Shown here: one piece after another, positions 8,801 through 16,900 of the stretch
Layout of the letters: the number at the start of each line of letters is the position of its first letter
How positions within the stretch are numbered: position 1 is the first letter of the stretch
NCBI GenBank assembly: GCA_963720765.1
Contig: CAVRGS010000007.1
Location: 165,309 to 229,308 of the forward strand
DNA length: 64,000 bases
DNA from: DASUAS01 sp963720765
GTDB lineage: Bacteria; Actinomycetota; Acidimicrobiia; IMCC26256; DASPTH01
Direction: 5' to 3'
Translations under genes and position numbers: made by a program
Notes under the pieces: generated by a model
The model's input: the letters and a program-made list of their open reading frames with translations, nothing else
Databases searched by the model: none
Told to the model about the DNA's origin: nothing

Positions 8801-9265
8801 TCATCGGTGAGCAGGTCGACCACCGCGGCCTCGACGACCCCGGCGCGTACAGTCACTCCCTGGCGGAGGGCGATAGTGCGCGTCGATGATCACGACTCGG
8901 CCGTCGTCGAGCGAAGAGACATCCACGTTTTCGTGGACGTCCAACCCGCGGCCGAGATCCAGACCGAACTCGAAGAGCGCGACACCGTGACGGCCTTCAC
9001 CGGAGGTGTACACCGGGCCCGATAGGCGGTGGCTCCGCATGACACCCGAGGCGACCTCGAAGTACGCGCGGATGGCTTCGATTCCTTCGATTGCGGGGTT
9101 GGAGACCGGATCGCGGAGCACCGCGCCCGGAGCCAGCAGCGCGCACACCGCATCGAGATCACACTTCGACCACGCAGCGGAATACTGCTCCGTGGAGTTG
9201 ACCCGCGTCGGGTGGCACGGCTGGTCGCGAATCCGAGGCTGGATGAGCCACCGATGGAGCGACAA
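8801..9265 (-). CDS. SnoaL/NTF2-like domain protein
   Basis: The domain runs from about VNSTEQYSAAWSKCDLDAVC to ALFEFGLDLGRGLDVHENVD and VVIIDAHYRPP, matching the alpha+beta barrel of SnoaL-like proteins: N-terminal helices, the strand-turn APGAVLRDPVSNP, the helix IEAIRAYFEVA, and curved C-terminal strands. Such proteins are often small hydrolases, isomerases or cyclases, or have no catalysis. No ATG lies upstream of the domain; the TTG at 9265 is the closest in-frame start that includes the first helix, so the start is uncertain. The C-terminal 20 residues after the domain are Arg/Gly-rich and may reflect loss of the original stop. Confidence 0.6.
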   Translation of the reverse strand: MSLHRWLIQPRIRDQPCHPTRVNSTEQYSAAWSKCDLDAVCALLAPGAVLRDPVSNPAIEGIEAIRAYFEVASGVMRSHRLSGPVYTSGEGRHGVALFEFGLDLGRGLDVHENVDVSSLDDGRVVIIDAHYRPPPGSDCTRRGRRGRGGRPAHR

Positions 9266-9328
9266 GACCTCGCGGGCCCGAGCAACGCCAGAACTGCTCG
9301 GCCGCGGCGGATCGAGCAGTATGCGTGG

Positions 9329-9814
9329 GTGGGCAGACGTGTGGCCTGTGCGCTGTCTGGGGTGCTCGTGGCGATGGCGGTCGTCGTCTCGTGCTCGTCG
9401 ACGGACTCGGCGGACAAGGCGACGAGGTCTGGGCAGGTCGAGGCGGCGGTCGATGGGCTGACGCGTGGCGCGCGCCTGCCCCAACAGCCTGTTGACGTTG
9501 TTGCTTCTGGCGTTCCTGCGCGCAGCGACCTACTCGCGAACAATGTGGTCGGCGTGAGGCTTCTGCGGCGACTGGAGAACCGAGACTGTGGTCCAGGCGG
9601 CACGCTCGATGTGTACGCGGTGACCCGAGACGCAGACGCATTGTGGCGACGAATGCTCCGTCGATCCAGTGACGGCGAGCTGACGAAGGCCGAGACAGAG
9701 GCCGACGGGCAACGCATTCGATACCTGCGCCAATCGGGCTTCGACTACGACACCGAGGTGGCGATGAGCGGAAGCTCCCGCGGGACGGTGCTCGCGCTGC
9801 GGACTTGCAGTTGA
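9329..9814 (+). CDS. Predicted secreted lipoprotein, unknown family
   Basis: Starting at the GTG at 9329 the protein has a short basic N-terminus (VGRRVACAL), a hydrophobic stretch (SGVLVAMAVV) and a lipobox VVSC followed by Ser/Thr (SSTDSADK), typical of an actinobacterial lipoprotein whose Cys becomes lipidated after export. An upstream in-frame ATG at 9254 is possible but would give an unusually long charged N-region and overlap the divergent NTF2-like gene. The mature domain of about 140 residues contains two further Cys (RDCGPGG and LRTCS) that could pair. I do not recognise the family. Confidence 0.6.
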   Translation: MGRRVACALSGVLVAMAVVVSCSSTDSADKATRSGQVEAAVDGLTRGARLPQQPVDVVASGVPARSDLLANNVVGVRLLRRLENRDCGPGGTLDVYAVTRDADALWRRMLRRSSDGELTKAETEADGQRIRYLRQSGFDYDTEVAMSGSSRGTVLALRTCS

Positions 9815-10051
9815 CTCGACCTCGAAGGCAGCACCCTCTTCGAGAGCCGGGGACTGCTGCACTGGCGGCGGGGTCGGGCATCATGTACCTGTGACACGCG
9901 CTCGGTTGACGGCCGATTCGCTGGCGTGCGCCGCGCCATGACTGACCGTTCCTGACCCCCGCGGCGCGCGCCAGGACGGCCGCTACGCGCTCGGCAGTTC
10001 GCGTGAAATGCAGCGCGCCGTTCGCAAGCCAGACGACATGATGGTCTGGGT

Positions 10052-10564
10052 ATGGCAGTGCAACTCGTCCTCCGCCCCGTCCGCGCCTCGGACGAGCAAG
10101 ATGTCCTCGCCGCGCAGCGGACACTGCAAGCTGAGGGCTTCAACTTCGCTGTCGGTCTCTCCGGCATGCGCTGGACCGACTACGTAGCCTTCCTCGACGC
10201 GGCACGCTGCGCTGGAGAGCTACCGGCACCTTGGGTGCCCTCAACGTTCCTGCTCGCCGATGTCGACGGCGCGATCGTGGGCCGCACGTCCATCCGGCAC
10301 AGCCTGACCGACCGACTCCTGCGCATCGGCGGACACATCGGCTACGCCGTTCTCCCCCCGTATCGGCGTCGCGGGTACGCAACCGAGATACTCCGCCAGA
10401 GCCTCGTCATCGCTCATTCGCTGGATATCAGCCCCGTTCTCGTGACCTGCGAAGAAGGCAACGAACCTTCAGCCCGGACCATCGAACGCTGCGGCGGCAC
10501 CCTGGAGAACGTCGTCGACAATCCAGACGGCGGCTCCCCCGAGCGGCGCTACTGGATCGATTGA
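10052..10564 (+). CDS. GNAT-family N-acetyltransferase
   Basis: A 170-residue acetyltransferase with the RimJ/RimL-type GNAT fold: N-terminal LVLRPVRASDEQD, the central strand FLLADVDGAIVGRTSIRH, the acetyl-CoA pyrophosphate loop YRRRGYATEIL (motif A, Q/RxxGxA), and the C-terminal motif B region (NEPSARTIERCGG). These enzymes transfer acetyl from acetyl-CoA to an amine of a protein, antibiotic or metabolite; the acceptor cannot be predicted here. ATG at 10052 places the first beta strand immediately after the start. It stands alone, with about 235 gene-free bases upstream. Confidence 0.88.
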   Translation: MAVQLVLRPVRASDEQDVLAAQRTLQAEGFNFAVGLSGMRWTDYVAFLDAARCAGELPAPWVPSTFLLADVDGAIVGRTSIRHSLTDRLLRIGGHIGYAVLPPYRRRGYATEILRQSLVIAHSLDISPVLVTCEEGNEPSARTIERCGGTLENVVDNPDGGSPERRYWID

Positions 10565-10634
10565 CCTCGAAGAAGACGAGGCGTCGACGATCGCCCGGAA
10601 CTGCCACCCGGCCCGCGGTCGCTTCGGGCAGTCT

Positions 10635-11435
10635 GTGAGTGTGCAGTCGGTGGAGGGGTTGACGGGCCAAGTGGCATTGGTGACCGGCGTGAGTCGCCGC
10701 GCCGGGATCGGATTTGCTGTGGCGCGGCGTCTCCTCGGCGATGGGGCCTCCGTGTACTGCCAGTCTTGGTCCCCTCATGACGCAGAACGGAGTTGGGGTG
10801 CCGATCCTGCAGGAGTAACCGGCGTCATCGCTGCTCTCGGTGCTCCAGAAGAGCGCGTCGCGCATGCCGAGCTCGACCTTGGCGACGCGGCGAGTGCCGA
10901 GGCACTGATCTCGAGTGTCGTTGACACGTTCGGTGGTGTCGACCTGCTGATCGTGAATCATGCACGCAGCTCCGCACAGTCACTCTCGTCGATGACGGTG
11001 GAGGAGCTCGATCGGTCGTGGGCCGTCAACGCGCGAGCTTCGGTGCTGCTCGTGCAGGCATTCGCTGCTCAGCACGACGACGATCGACGTGACGGACGAG
11101 TTGTGCTCTTCACGTCTGGACAGCATCGAGAACCAATGAGCGGCGAACTCCCGTACGCGATGAGCAAGGGAGCGATTCACCAGATGACGCTGTCGCTCGC
11201 CGATGCGCTTGCGGACCGTGCCATCACCGTCAACACGTTGAACCCCGGTCCCACGGACACCGGCTGGGCATCTCCCGAGGTGGCTGCCAGAGTGACGGCA
11301 TCGATGCCGCGGCGTCGCTGGACGACGCCCGACGAGATCGCTGCGGTGGTCCGTTGGCTGGTGAGCGAGGACGCCGCCACCGTCACCGGACAAGTGATCG
11401 ACGCGGAAAGCGGGTTCAGGCGATCGGCCAGGTAG
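10635..11435 (+). CDS. Short-chain dehydrogenase/reductase (FabG-like)
   Basis: A 266-residue SDR. It has the cofactor loop TGVSRRAGIGFA (a variant of TGxxxGIG), the NHAR segment in place of the usual NNAG, the active-site Ser in LFTSGQH, and the catalytic Tyr-Lys pair in YAMSKGA. The NTLNPGPTDT strand and a C-terminal VTGQVIDAESG are typical of NAD(P)H-dependent 3-oxoacyl reductases and related enzymes. GTG at 10635 is used. It converges with the SDR at 11508-12311, separated by 72 bp. Confidence 0.88.
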   Translation: MSVQSVEGLTGQVALVTGVSRRAGIGFAVARRLLGDGASVYCQSWSPHDAERSWGADPAGVTGVIAALGAPEERVAHAELDLGDAASAEALISSVVDTFGGVDLLIVNHARSSAQSLSSMTVEELDRSWAVNARASVLLVQAFAAQHDDDRRDGRVVLFTSGQHREPMSGELPYAMSKGAIHQMTLSLADALADRAITVNTLNPGPTDTGWASPEVAARVTASMPRRRWTTPDEIAAVVRWLVSEDAATVTGQVIDAESGFRRSAR

Positions 11436-11507
11436 CGAAACGAGCAGCCGTCTCGTGCGCCGGAACCGCCGGTCGGCATTGCTCGCGGCGGCGTTGCAGG
11501 GGGCGCG

Positions 11508-12311
11508 CTACTGCTGGCCGACCACATCCGCCAACAGGTCGCCGATGCCGTCGGCCGACATCATCGGGCCCGGCGGCACGATCGTGAGCTCGGGGATGGT
11601 GAGCTTCGGGTGTGCGACCAGCATCGCCAAGAACTCGGCGATGGTGCGCCCGAGGTCGTCCGACTCCATGTGGTTGGCGTAGATCACGCTCGCCGCCAAC
11701 CACTTCGGGAACAGCGCGCCCGCGTGGTCGGCGTCGAAGTCGCGCGCGAAGTCGGTGCCGAGGGTGTCGCCGACCGCCATGCACACGAACCGCTTGTCAG
11801 GCCGCTCCATGCGCCACGAGCGCACGGTGCGGTCGAGCGCGGCCTTGCTCGCACCGTACGACGCGAGACCGTGGTGCCCACCGCCGACGGTGATCGACGA
11901 CAGGAAGATGATCACGCCGTTGTCGGGAATGTGCTCGAGCGCGGCCTGCGCGACGAGGGCGGGCGCGATGGCGTTGGTGGCGATGACGTCCTGCCACGTC
12001 TCGGCGCTCACCTCGTCGAGCGGGGCGAGCGGCGAGACCGCGGTGGAGAACACCAGCGCGTCGAGACCGCCCATCGCATCGACCGCTTCGGCGACGATCC
12101 CCGAGCAGCGCTCCGGGTCGCGCACGTCGGCGGCGATGCCGGTGCCCTTGCCCGCGGTGGTGACGACCTCGCGCAGCTTCTCTTCGCTACGACCCACGAC
12201 GGCGATGTCGGCGCCCGCCGCGGCGGCGGCGAGCGCGGTGCTGCGCCCGATGCCCGACGATCCCCCGACGACGAGCAGGCGCTGGCCGGCGAGGTCGATG
12301 TCGACCGACAT
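11508..12311 (-). CDS. Short-chain dehydrogenase/reductase
   Basis: A 267-residue SDR with NAD(P) loop GGSSGIGRS near residue 16, catalytic Ser in FLSSITVGG and the Tyr-Lys motif YGASKAA. The usual NNAG is replaced by FSTAVS, typical of more divergent SDRs. The ATG at 12311 lies two bases after the stop of the thiolase at 12314, so the two are co-transcribed and probably act on successive steps of the same acyl-CoA or ketone pathway. Confidence 0.9.
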   Translation of the reverse strand: MSVDIDLAGQRLLVVGGSSGIGRSTALAAAAAGADIAVVGRSEEKLREVVTTAGKGTGIAADVRDPERCSGIVAEAVDAMGGLDALVFSTAVSPLAPLDEVSAETWQDVIATNAIAPALVAQAALEHIPDNGVIIFLSSITVGGGHHGLASYGASKAALDRTVRSWRMERPDKRFVCMAVGDTLGTDFARDFDADHAGALFPKWLAASVIYANHMESDDLGRTIAEFLAMLVAHPKLTIPELTIVPPGPMMSADGIGDLLADVVGQQ

Positions 12312-12313
12312 GG

Positions 12314-13486
12314 TCAGCGGGCCTCGATGATCAGCGCCGATCCCATGCCGCCACCCGCGCACATCGCCAGCAGGCCGTGGGTCTTGCCCCGACGGCGCAG
12401 CTCGTGCGCCATGGTGACGACCATGCGTGCGCCGGTCGCTGCGATCGGGTGACCGAGGCTGCAGCCGCTGCCGTTGACGTTGACGATGGAGGGATCCAGG
12501 CCGAGCTTGCGGATGGCCGCCACCGGGACCGAGCAGAAGGCCTCGTTGATCTCGATCAGGTCGATGTCGTCGACGGTGAGGCCGGCCCGCTCGAGCGCCT
12601 TCGGGATCGCGAGCGTCGGGCCCATGCCCGTGCGGGCCGGGTCGATCCCCGCGTTGGCCCACGACACGATCCGGGCCAGGGGGCTCAGACCGTGCGACTC
12701 GGCGAAGGTGTCGCTGGTGAGCACGAGCGCGGCGGCGGCGTCGTTGATGCCCGACGCGTTGCCCGCGGTGACCGTCGGCGACTCGAGCTCGGGGTGGATG
12801 GGCTTGAGCTCCGCCAGCGTCTCGACCGTCACCCCGCGGCGCGGGTGCTCGTCGACGGCGAACGTGCGTGCCATGCCCTCACGGTCGAGGTACTCGACCG
12901 GCACGATCTCCTCTTCGAACGCGCCCGAGTCGATCGACGCGATGGCCTGACCGTGGCTGTACGCAGCCCACTCGTCGACGTCGCGCCGGGTCAGACCCAT
13001 CTCGTGCGCGGCGTTCTCGCCGACGGTGATCGACATGTCGAACGCGGGCGCGTCGGGAGTCTCGGGGTGGCTCGGCGACATCCACATCTGCGGCTCGCCG
13101 CCCGGCTCGAGCACCCGCCACGACTGGGGCGCGGTGCTCATGCTGTTCGTCCCGCCGGCGACGACCACCGTGTCCATGTCGGACTTGATGCTCCCCGCGG
13201 CCAGCTGCACCGCGCTCAGGCCTGACGCGCAATGACGGTTGTCGGCGATGCCGGCGACGTTGTCGAGGCCGAGGACCACGGCGGTGTGCCGGGCGATGTC
13301 ACCACCGCCGTAGAGCGCCTCGCCGAGCACGATGTCGTCGATCTCGGCGGCGTCGATGCCCGAGCGGGCGACCGCCTCACCGACGGCGATCTCCGCGAGG
13401 CGGAACGCGTCGACGTCGACGAGCGAACCCTTGCGGGCCCGACCGATGGGGGTGCGGGCGGCGGCGACGATGACTGCTTCGGTCAC
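12314..13486 (-). CDS. Acetyl-CoA acetyltransferase (thiolase)
   Basis: A 390-residue thiolase. The nucleophilic Cys is in DNRHCASGLSAVQLAAG (about residue 90), the conserved NEAF motif in INEAFCSVP, the His in SLGHPIAATGARM, and the second Cys in LAMCAGGGMGSA. This full set supports a catalytically active degradative or biosynthetic thiolase cleaving or forming 3-ketoacyl-CoA. The GTG at 13486 with GAGGAG about 7 bp upstream is chosen since VTEAVIVAAARTPIG is the canonical N-terminus. Followed by an SDR two bases downstream. Confidence 0.95.
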   Translation of the reverse strand: MTEAVIVAAARTPIGRARKGSLVDVDAFRLAEIAVGEAVARSGIDAAEIDDIVLGEALYGGGDIARHTAVVLGLDNVAGIADNRHCASGLSAVQLAAGSIKSDMDTVVVAGGTNSMSTAPQSWRVLEPGGEPQMWMSPSHPETPDAPAFDMSITVGENAAHEMGLTRRDVDEWAAYSHGQAIASIDSGAFEEEIVPVEYLDREGMARTFAVDEHPRRGVTVETLAELKPIHPELESPTVTAGNASGINDAAAALVLTSDTFAESHGLSPLARIVSWANAGIDPARTGMGPTLAIPKALERAGLTVDDIDLIEINEAFCSVPVAAIRKLGLDPSIVNVNGSGCSLGHPIAATGARMVVTMAHELRRRGKTHGLLAMCAGGGMGSALIIEAR

Positions 13487-13534
13487 GGGTGGCTCCTCGA
13501 GTGCGTGGTCGGGGTGCTCGCACTGTAACGCCGC

Positions 13535-13548
13535 GCCCGATCTCGGGC
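13535..13548 (-). terminator. Short GC palindrome after the MMPL gene
   Basis: A perfect 14-base palindrome GCCCGATCTCGGGC lies 7 bp beyond the MMPL stop codon and upstream of the thiolase start. It could form a 6-bp hairpin in the MMPL transcript. There is no U-run, so terminator function is only a suggestion. Confidence 0.35.
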
Positions 13549-13554
13549 CCCGGC

Positions 13555-15753
13555 TCAGCCACCGACCCGGGCCGTCTCCTCGGCGGTGAGCCGAGCCAAC
13601 TCGGCGTCGACGTCGGGCCCCGCTTCCACGTGGAGACGGGGGATGACCCGGTCGAGCCAGCGCGGGAACCACCAGTTCCGGTCGCCCAGCAGCTCCATGG
13701 TGGCGGGCACCAGGACCATGCGCACCACCGTCGCGTCCACCAGGATCGCCGTCGCCAGCCCGACTCCGAAGAGCTTCACCAAGGTGGCGTCGCCGAGGAC
13801 GAAGCTGCCGAAGACGCACACCATGATGAGGGCGGCCGCGGTGATCACGCGTGCGGTCGAGGCCAGGCCGTCGGCCACCGCGACCGCGTTGTCGCCGGTG
13901 CGGTCGTACTCCTCACGGATGCGCGACAGCAGGAAGACCTCGTAGTCCATCGACAGCCCGAAGAGGATGGCGAACATCATCATCGGGATGAACGGCGCGA
14001 TGGGCCCGGTCTGCTCGACGCCGAGGAGGCCGTTCCCCCATCCCCACTCGAAGACCGCGACGACCACGCCGTACGCGGCGCCGATCGACAGCAGGTTCAT
14101 GACGACGGCCTTCAGCGGGACCAGCAGGCTCCGGAACACCGCCATCAGGAGGAGGAAGCTCAACACGAGCACCGCGCCGATGAAGATCGGGAGGCGCGCC
14201 GCCAGTCGTTCCGACACGTCGATGCTCGACGCGGTGAGGCCACCGACGTGCACCTGCACATCGGAGCCGCGCACCGAAGCCGGGATGACGTCGTCGCGCA
14301 GCGCACCGACGAGATCGGTCGTCGCGACCGACTGCGGCGAGCTCTTCGGGATCACGCGGATCACCGCGGCGTCACCCGACGGGCTCATCGTGGGCCCGAC
14401 CACGGCGGCGACGTCGGGCGTCTGCTGGAGGCGCGTCGCAAGTTGGTCGAGCGCCTGCGTGTCGCTGCCCTTCGGGAACTCGGCGGCGAGCACCAGGGGC
14501 CCGTTGAAGCCGGCCCCGAAGCCCTCGGCCACGAGGTCGTAGGCCTGGCGCGACGTGTCGGCCTTGGGGTTCCCGCCCGCGTCCGGGAACGCGAGGCGCA
14601 TCGACAGGAGCGGCACCGCGAGCAGGAGCAGGAACGCGAGCCCGGCGATGGCGGCCGGCCACGGGCGACGTTGCACGACGCGACTCCACCGGTACCACAT
14701 CGTCCGGTCGGCGGGCTTGGGCACCTTGCGTCGCCGCACCGAGAAGCGGTCGATGGTGCGCCCGGCGAACCCGAGCAACGCGGGCAGGAGCGTGATCGAC
14801 GCCAGCATCACGATGGCGACGGTGACCGACGTGCCGAGCGCCATGCCGTTCACGAAGTCGACGCCCATGAGGAACAGCCCGAGCAGCGAGATCACCACTG
14901 TGGTGCCGGCGAACACGACCGCCCGGCCCGCGGTGTCGATGGCGCGCACGACGGCATGCTCGGGCTGGAACCCCTCCTCGAGACCCTGGCGGTAGCGGGT
15001 GACGATGAAGAGCGCATAGTCGATGCCCACGCCGATGCCGATCATCGACGCCAGCTGCGTGGCGAAGTCGGGTGTCGCGATCGTGTGGCTCAGCAACTGG
15101 ACGAGCCCGAGACCGATGCCGATGCCGAACAGCGCGACGAGGATCGGGAGACCCATCGCCAGCAGCGAGCCGAACGCCACCAGCAGGATGACGATGGCGG
15201 CGAGGATGCCGATGAGCTCAGCGGGACCGAGGCCGCCGGGTTCCTGGAACATGCGGCCGCCGAGCGCGACGCGCACACCGTCACCGGTAGCGGCGTCCTT
15301 GAGGTCACGGATGCGCTGGATGGAGGAATCGGAGATCTTCGACGCCACGCGGTCGAACTGCACGGTCGCGTACGCGATGTCACCGGACCGGGCGACCTGC
15401 TGCGCGCCGTCGGCCGAGTAGGGGCTCACGACCGCGGTGACACCGGGGACCTTCGCGACGTCGTCGAAGAGCTGCTCCATGCGGGCCTGGACACCCGCGT
15501 CCTGCACGCCGCCCCCGTCACCCGTGGCGTCGTGGGCGAAGACGATCTGGCCCTCGTCGCCGGCGCGGGCGGGGAACCGGGTCTCGAGCAGCGCGGCGGC
15601 CCGGTGCGATTCCGTGTCGGAGAGGTTGAAGCCCTGGGAGAAGGACGAGCCGACGTTCGATCCGATCACGCTCACCGCGACCAGGGCGACGACCCACAGC
15701 ACGACGACCGTCCGACGGCGTCCGTAGCACCAGGCGGCCAGTCGTTGCAGCAT
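13555..15753 (-). CDS. MMPL/RND-family exporter
   Basis: A 732-residue polytopic protein with the MMPL layout: TM1 (VVVLWVVALVAVSVIGS), a periplasmic loop of about 150 residues, a block of five TM helices (AELIGILAAIVILLVAFGS onward, then the central GIGVGIDYALFIVTRYR motif), and a repeat of the same plan in the second half (LVLSFLLLMAVFRSL ... FGLSMDYEVFLLSRIREEY). The paired GxxxDY motifs in TM4 and TM10 are the proton-relay Asp-Tyr pairs of this family. It probably exports a lipid or drug. ATG 15753 is chosen because upstream in-frame residues lie in the operator region. Divergent MarR gene at 15828 is the likely repressor. Confidence 0.95.
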   Translation of the reverse strand: MLQRLAAWCYGRRRTVVVLWVVALVAVSVIGSNVGSSFSQGFNLSDTESHRAAALLETRFPARAGDEGQIVFAHDATGDGGGVQDAGVQARMEQLFDDVAKVPGVTAVVSPYSADGAQQVARSGDIAYATVQFDRVASKISDSSIQRIRDLKDAATGDGVRVALGGRMFQEPGGLGPAELIGILAAIVILLVAFGSLLAMGLPILVALFGIGIGLGLVQLLSHTIATPDFATQLASMIGIGVGIDYALFIVTRYRQGLEEGFQPEHAVVRAIDTAGRAVVFAGTTVVISLLGLFLMGVDFVNGMALGTSVTVAIVMLASITLLPALLGFAGRTIDRFSVRRRKVPKPADRTMWYRWSRVVQRRPWPAAIAGLAFLLLLAVPLLSMRLAFPDAGGNPKADTSRQAYDLVAEGFGAGFNGPLVLAAEFPKGSDTQALDQLATRLQQTPDVAAVVGPTMSPSGDAAVIRVIPKSSPQSVATTDLVGALRDDVIPASVRGSDVQVHVGGLTASSIDVSERLAARLPIFIGAVLVLSFLLLMAVFRSLLVPLKAVVMNLLSIGAAYGVVVAVFEWGWGNGLLGVEQTGPIAPFIPMMMFAILFGLSMDYEVFLLSRIREEYDRTGDNAVAVADGLASTARVITAAALIMVCVFGSFVLGDATLVKLFGVGLATAILVDATVVRMVLVPATMELLGDRNWWFPRWLDRVIPRLHVEAGPDVDAELARLTAEETARVGG

Positions 15754-15769
15754 TGCCGTCCCTCCCGTA

Positions 15770-15806
15770 CAATGGATGGAGCAATCATTGGGTTGCTCAA
15801 CCATTG
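15770..15806. promoter_or_regulatory. Inverted-repeat operator between the MMPL and MarR genes
   Basis: In the 74-bp divergent intergenic region a left arm (CAATGGATGGAGCAA, 15770-15784) and right arm (TTGCTCAACCATTG, 15793-15806) are near-perfect reverse complements separated by 8 bp. A nested GGTTG-N2-CAACC lies in the right half. The position between a transporter and its presumed MarR regulator supports operator function for both promoters. Confidence 0.7.
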
Positions 15807-15827
15807 ACCGTAGCACAGGAGTTCAGG

Positions 15828-16277
15828 GTGTCTGGCACCGGGGGGAAGACAAGGGGCGCACCGCTCTCACGTGAGGTGCTGGGTCACCTCATGGGCGTGA
15901 TGCACGCCATGAAGGACCACGTGGCCACGCTCGCGGCGACCCTCGACCTCTCCCCTTCGCAGCTCGCCGCGCTCAGCCACCTCGACGAACCGTGCTCGCA
16001 GCGGGAGCTCGCCGAGTTGCTCCACTTCGACGCGTCGAACATCACCGACATCGTCGACCGCCTCGAGGCGCGTGGCCTCGTGGTGCGCACCGTGGACCCG
16101 AACGACCGTCGCGTGCGGCGCATCGTGCGCACCCCCGAGGGCGATGCGCTCCGGCACAAGGCACTGTCCGAGGCGATCGCCTCGGCGCCCACCGTCGCGC
16201 CGCTCAGCGAAGCGGAGCAACGGAAGCTGTGCGAGCTGCTCGGCAAGATCGCCGAGCCCGTCGAGCTCCCCTTCTAG
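15828..16277 (+). CDS. MarR-family transcriptional regulator
   Basis: A 149-residue winged-helix regulator. The DNA-binding core is visible: LSPSQLAALSHLDEP, recognition region CSQRELAELLHFDASNITDIVDRLE, and the beta wing VVRTVDPNDRRVRRIVRTPEG. Flanking helices would form the dimer. GTG 15828 follows an AGGAG at about 15817 with suitable spacing. Divergent transcription from the MMPL exporter and the palindrome between them indicate autoregulation and control of export, released by a small ligand. Its stop overlaps the end of the convergent isochorismatase-like gene by 4 bp. Confidence 0.9.
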   Translation: MSGTGGKTRGAPLSREVLGHLMGVMHAMKDHVATLAATLDLSPSQLAALSHLDEPCSQRELAELLHFDASNITDIVDRLEARGLVVRTVDPNDRRVRRIVRTPEGDALRHKALSEAIASAPTVAPLSEAEQRKLCELLGKIAEPVELPF

Positions 16278-16900
16278 CTCCAGAGCTCCACGAGCTCGTC
16301 GGTGGTCGTGATCTTGGCCACCAGCGAGAGCGTGTTCTTGATGATCACGTCGGTGTAGTCGACCGGGTACCCCGTGATCGCGTCGCGTGGGATCACCACG
16401 TTGAACCCGAAGTTGACGCAGTCGAGTGTGGCGTTCGGGATCGCGACGTTGGTCGAGACGCCCGCGATCACGACCGTCTTGGCGCCGAGGTTGCGCAGCA
16501 GCGTCGGCACGTCGGTGCCGTTCACCGGCGACAGCCCGCCGATGCGGGTGGAGACGAGGTCGCTCTCGGCCGCTTCGATGCCGTCCATCAGCTCGGTGCC
16601 CGGGCCACCAGGGCTCATCGGGCCGGGACCGGTGTTCTCGCCGCGAGCGGTCCCGCGGAACAGGGGTGCGTTGGTGCTGGCGCCGCGCCGGTCGTCGCGG
16701 GTGGCGGCGATGCAGTGCAGGATGCCGCAGCCTGCCGCCCGCCCGGTGGTGACCAGGCGGTTGACGTTCTCGACCAGCCCGATCACCTTCGCCGACTCCG
16801 CCAGCGCGGGGAGCAGGCTCAGGTCACCGATCACGCCCTTCTGGCACTCCTGCGTGAGGACGACGGTCGACTCCGGCGCCACCAGTTCTGCGAGCTTCAT
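16274..16900 (-). CDS. Isochorismatase-like (cysteine hydrolase fold) protein lacking the catalytic Cys
   Basis: A 208-residue alpha/beta protein of the cysteine hydrolase superfamily: first strand with acidic residue STVVLTQECQKGVIGD, the Lys/Arg-containing region STRIGGLSPVNGTDVPTLLRNLG, and the nucleophile-elbow strand TVVIAGVSTNVAIPNATLD. In active members the residue two after the Asn or His of this last motif is the nucleophilic Cys; here it is Ala. A Cys occurs seven residues later (LDCVNFGF) but not at the catalytic position. Its start overlaps the TerC-family gene stop by 4 bp (ATGA), so the two are translationally coupled. I infer a non-hydrolytic or altered role. Confidence 0.8.
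   Translation of the reverse strand: MKLAELVAPESTVVLTQECQKGVIGDLSLLPALAESAKVIGLVENVNRLVTTGRAAGCGILHCIAATRDDRRGASTNAPLFRGTARGENTGPGPMSPGGPGTELMDGIEAAESDLVSTRIGGLSPVNGTDVPTLLRNLGAKTVVIAGVSTNVAIPNATLDCVNFGFNVVIPRDAITGYPVDYTDVIIKNTLSLVAKITTTDELVELWS

Noticed and set aside
13489..15807. Plus-strand open frame of about 770 codons opposite the MMPL gene
   Set aside because: Antisense low-complexity (His/Asp/Arg) translation; the minus-strand MMPL gene has clear TM repeats and motifs.
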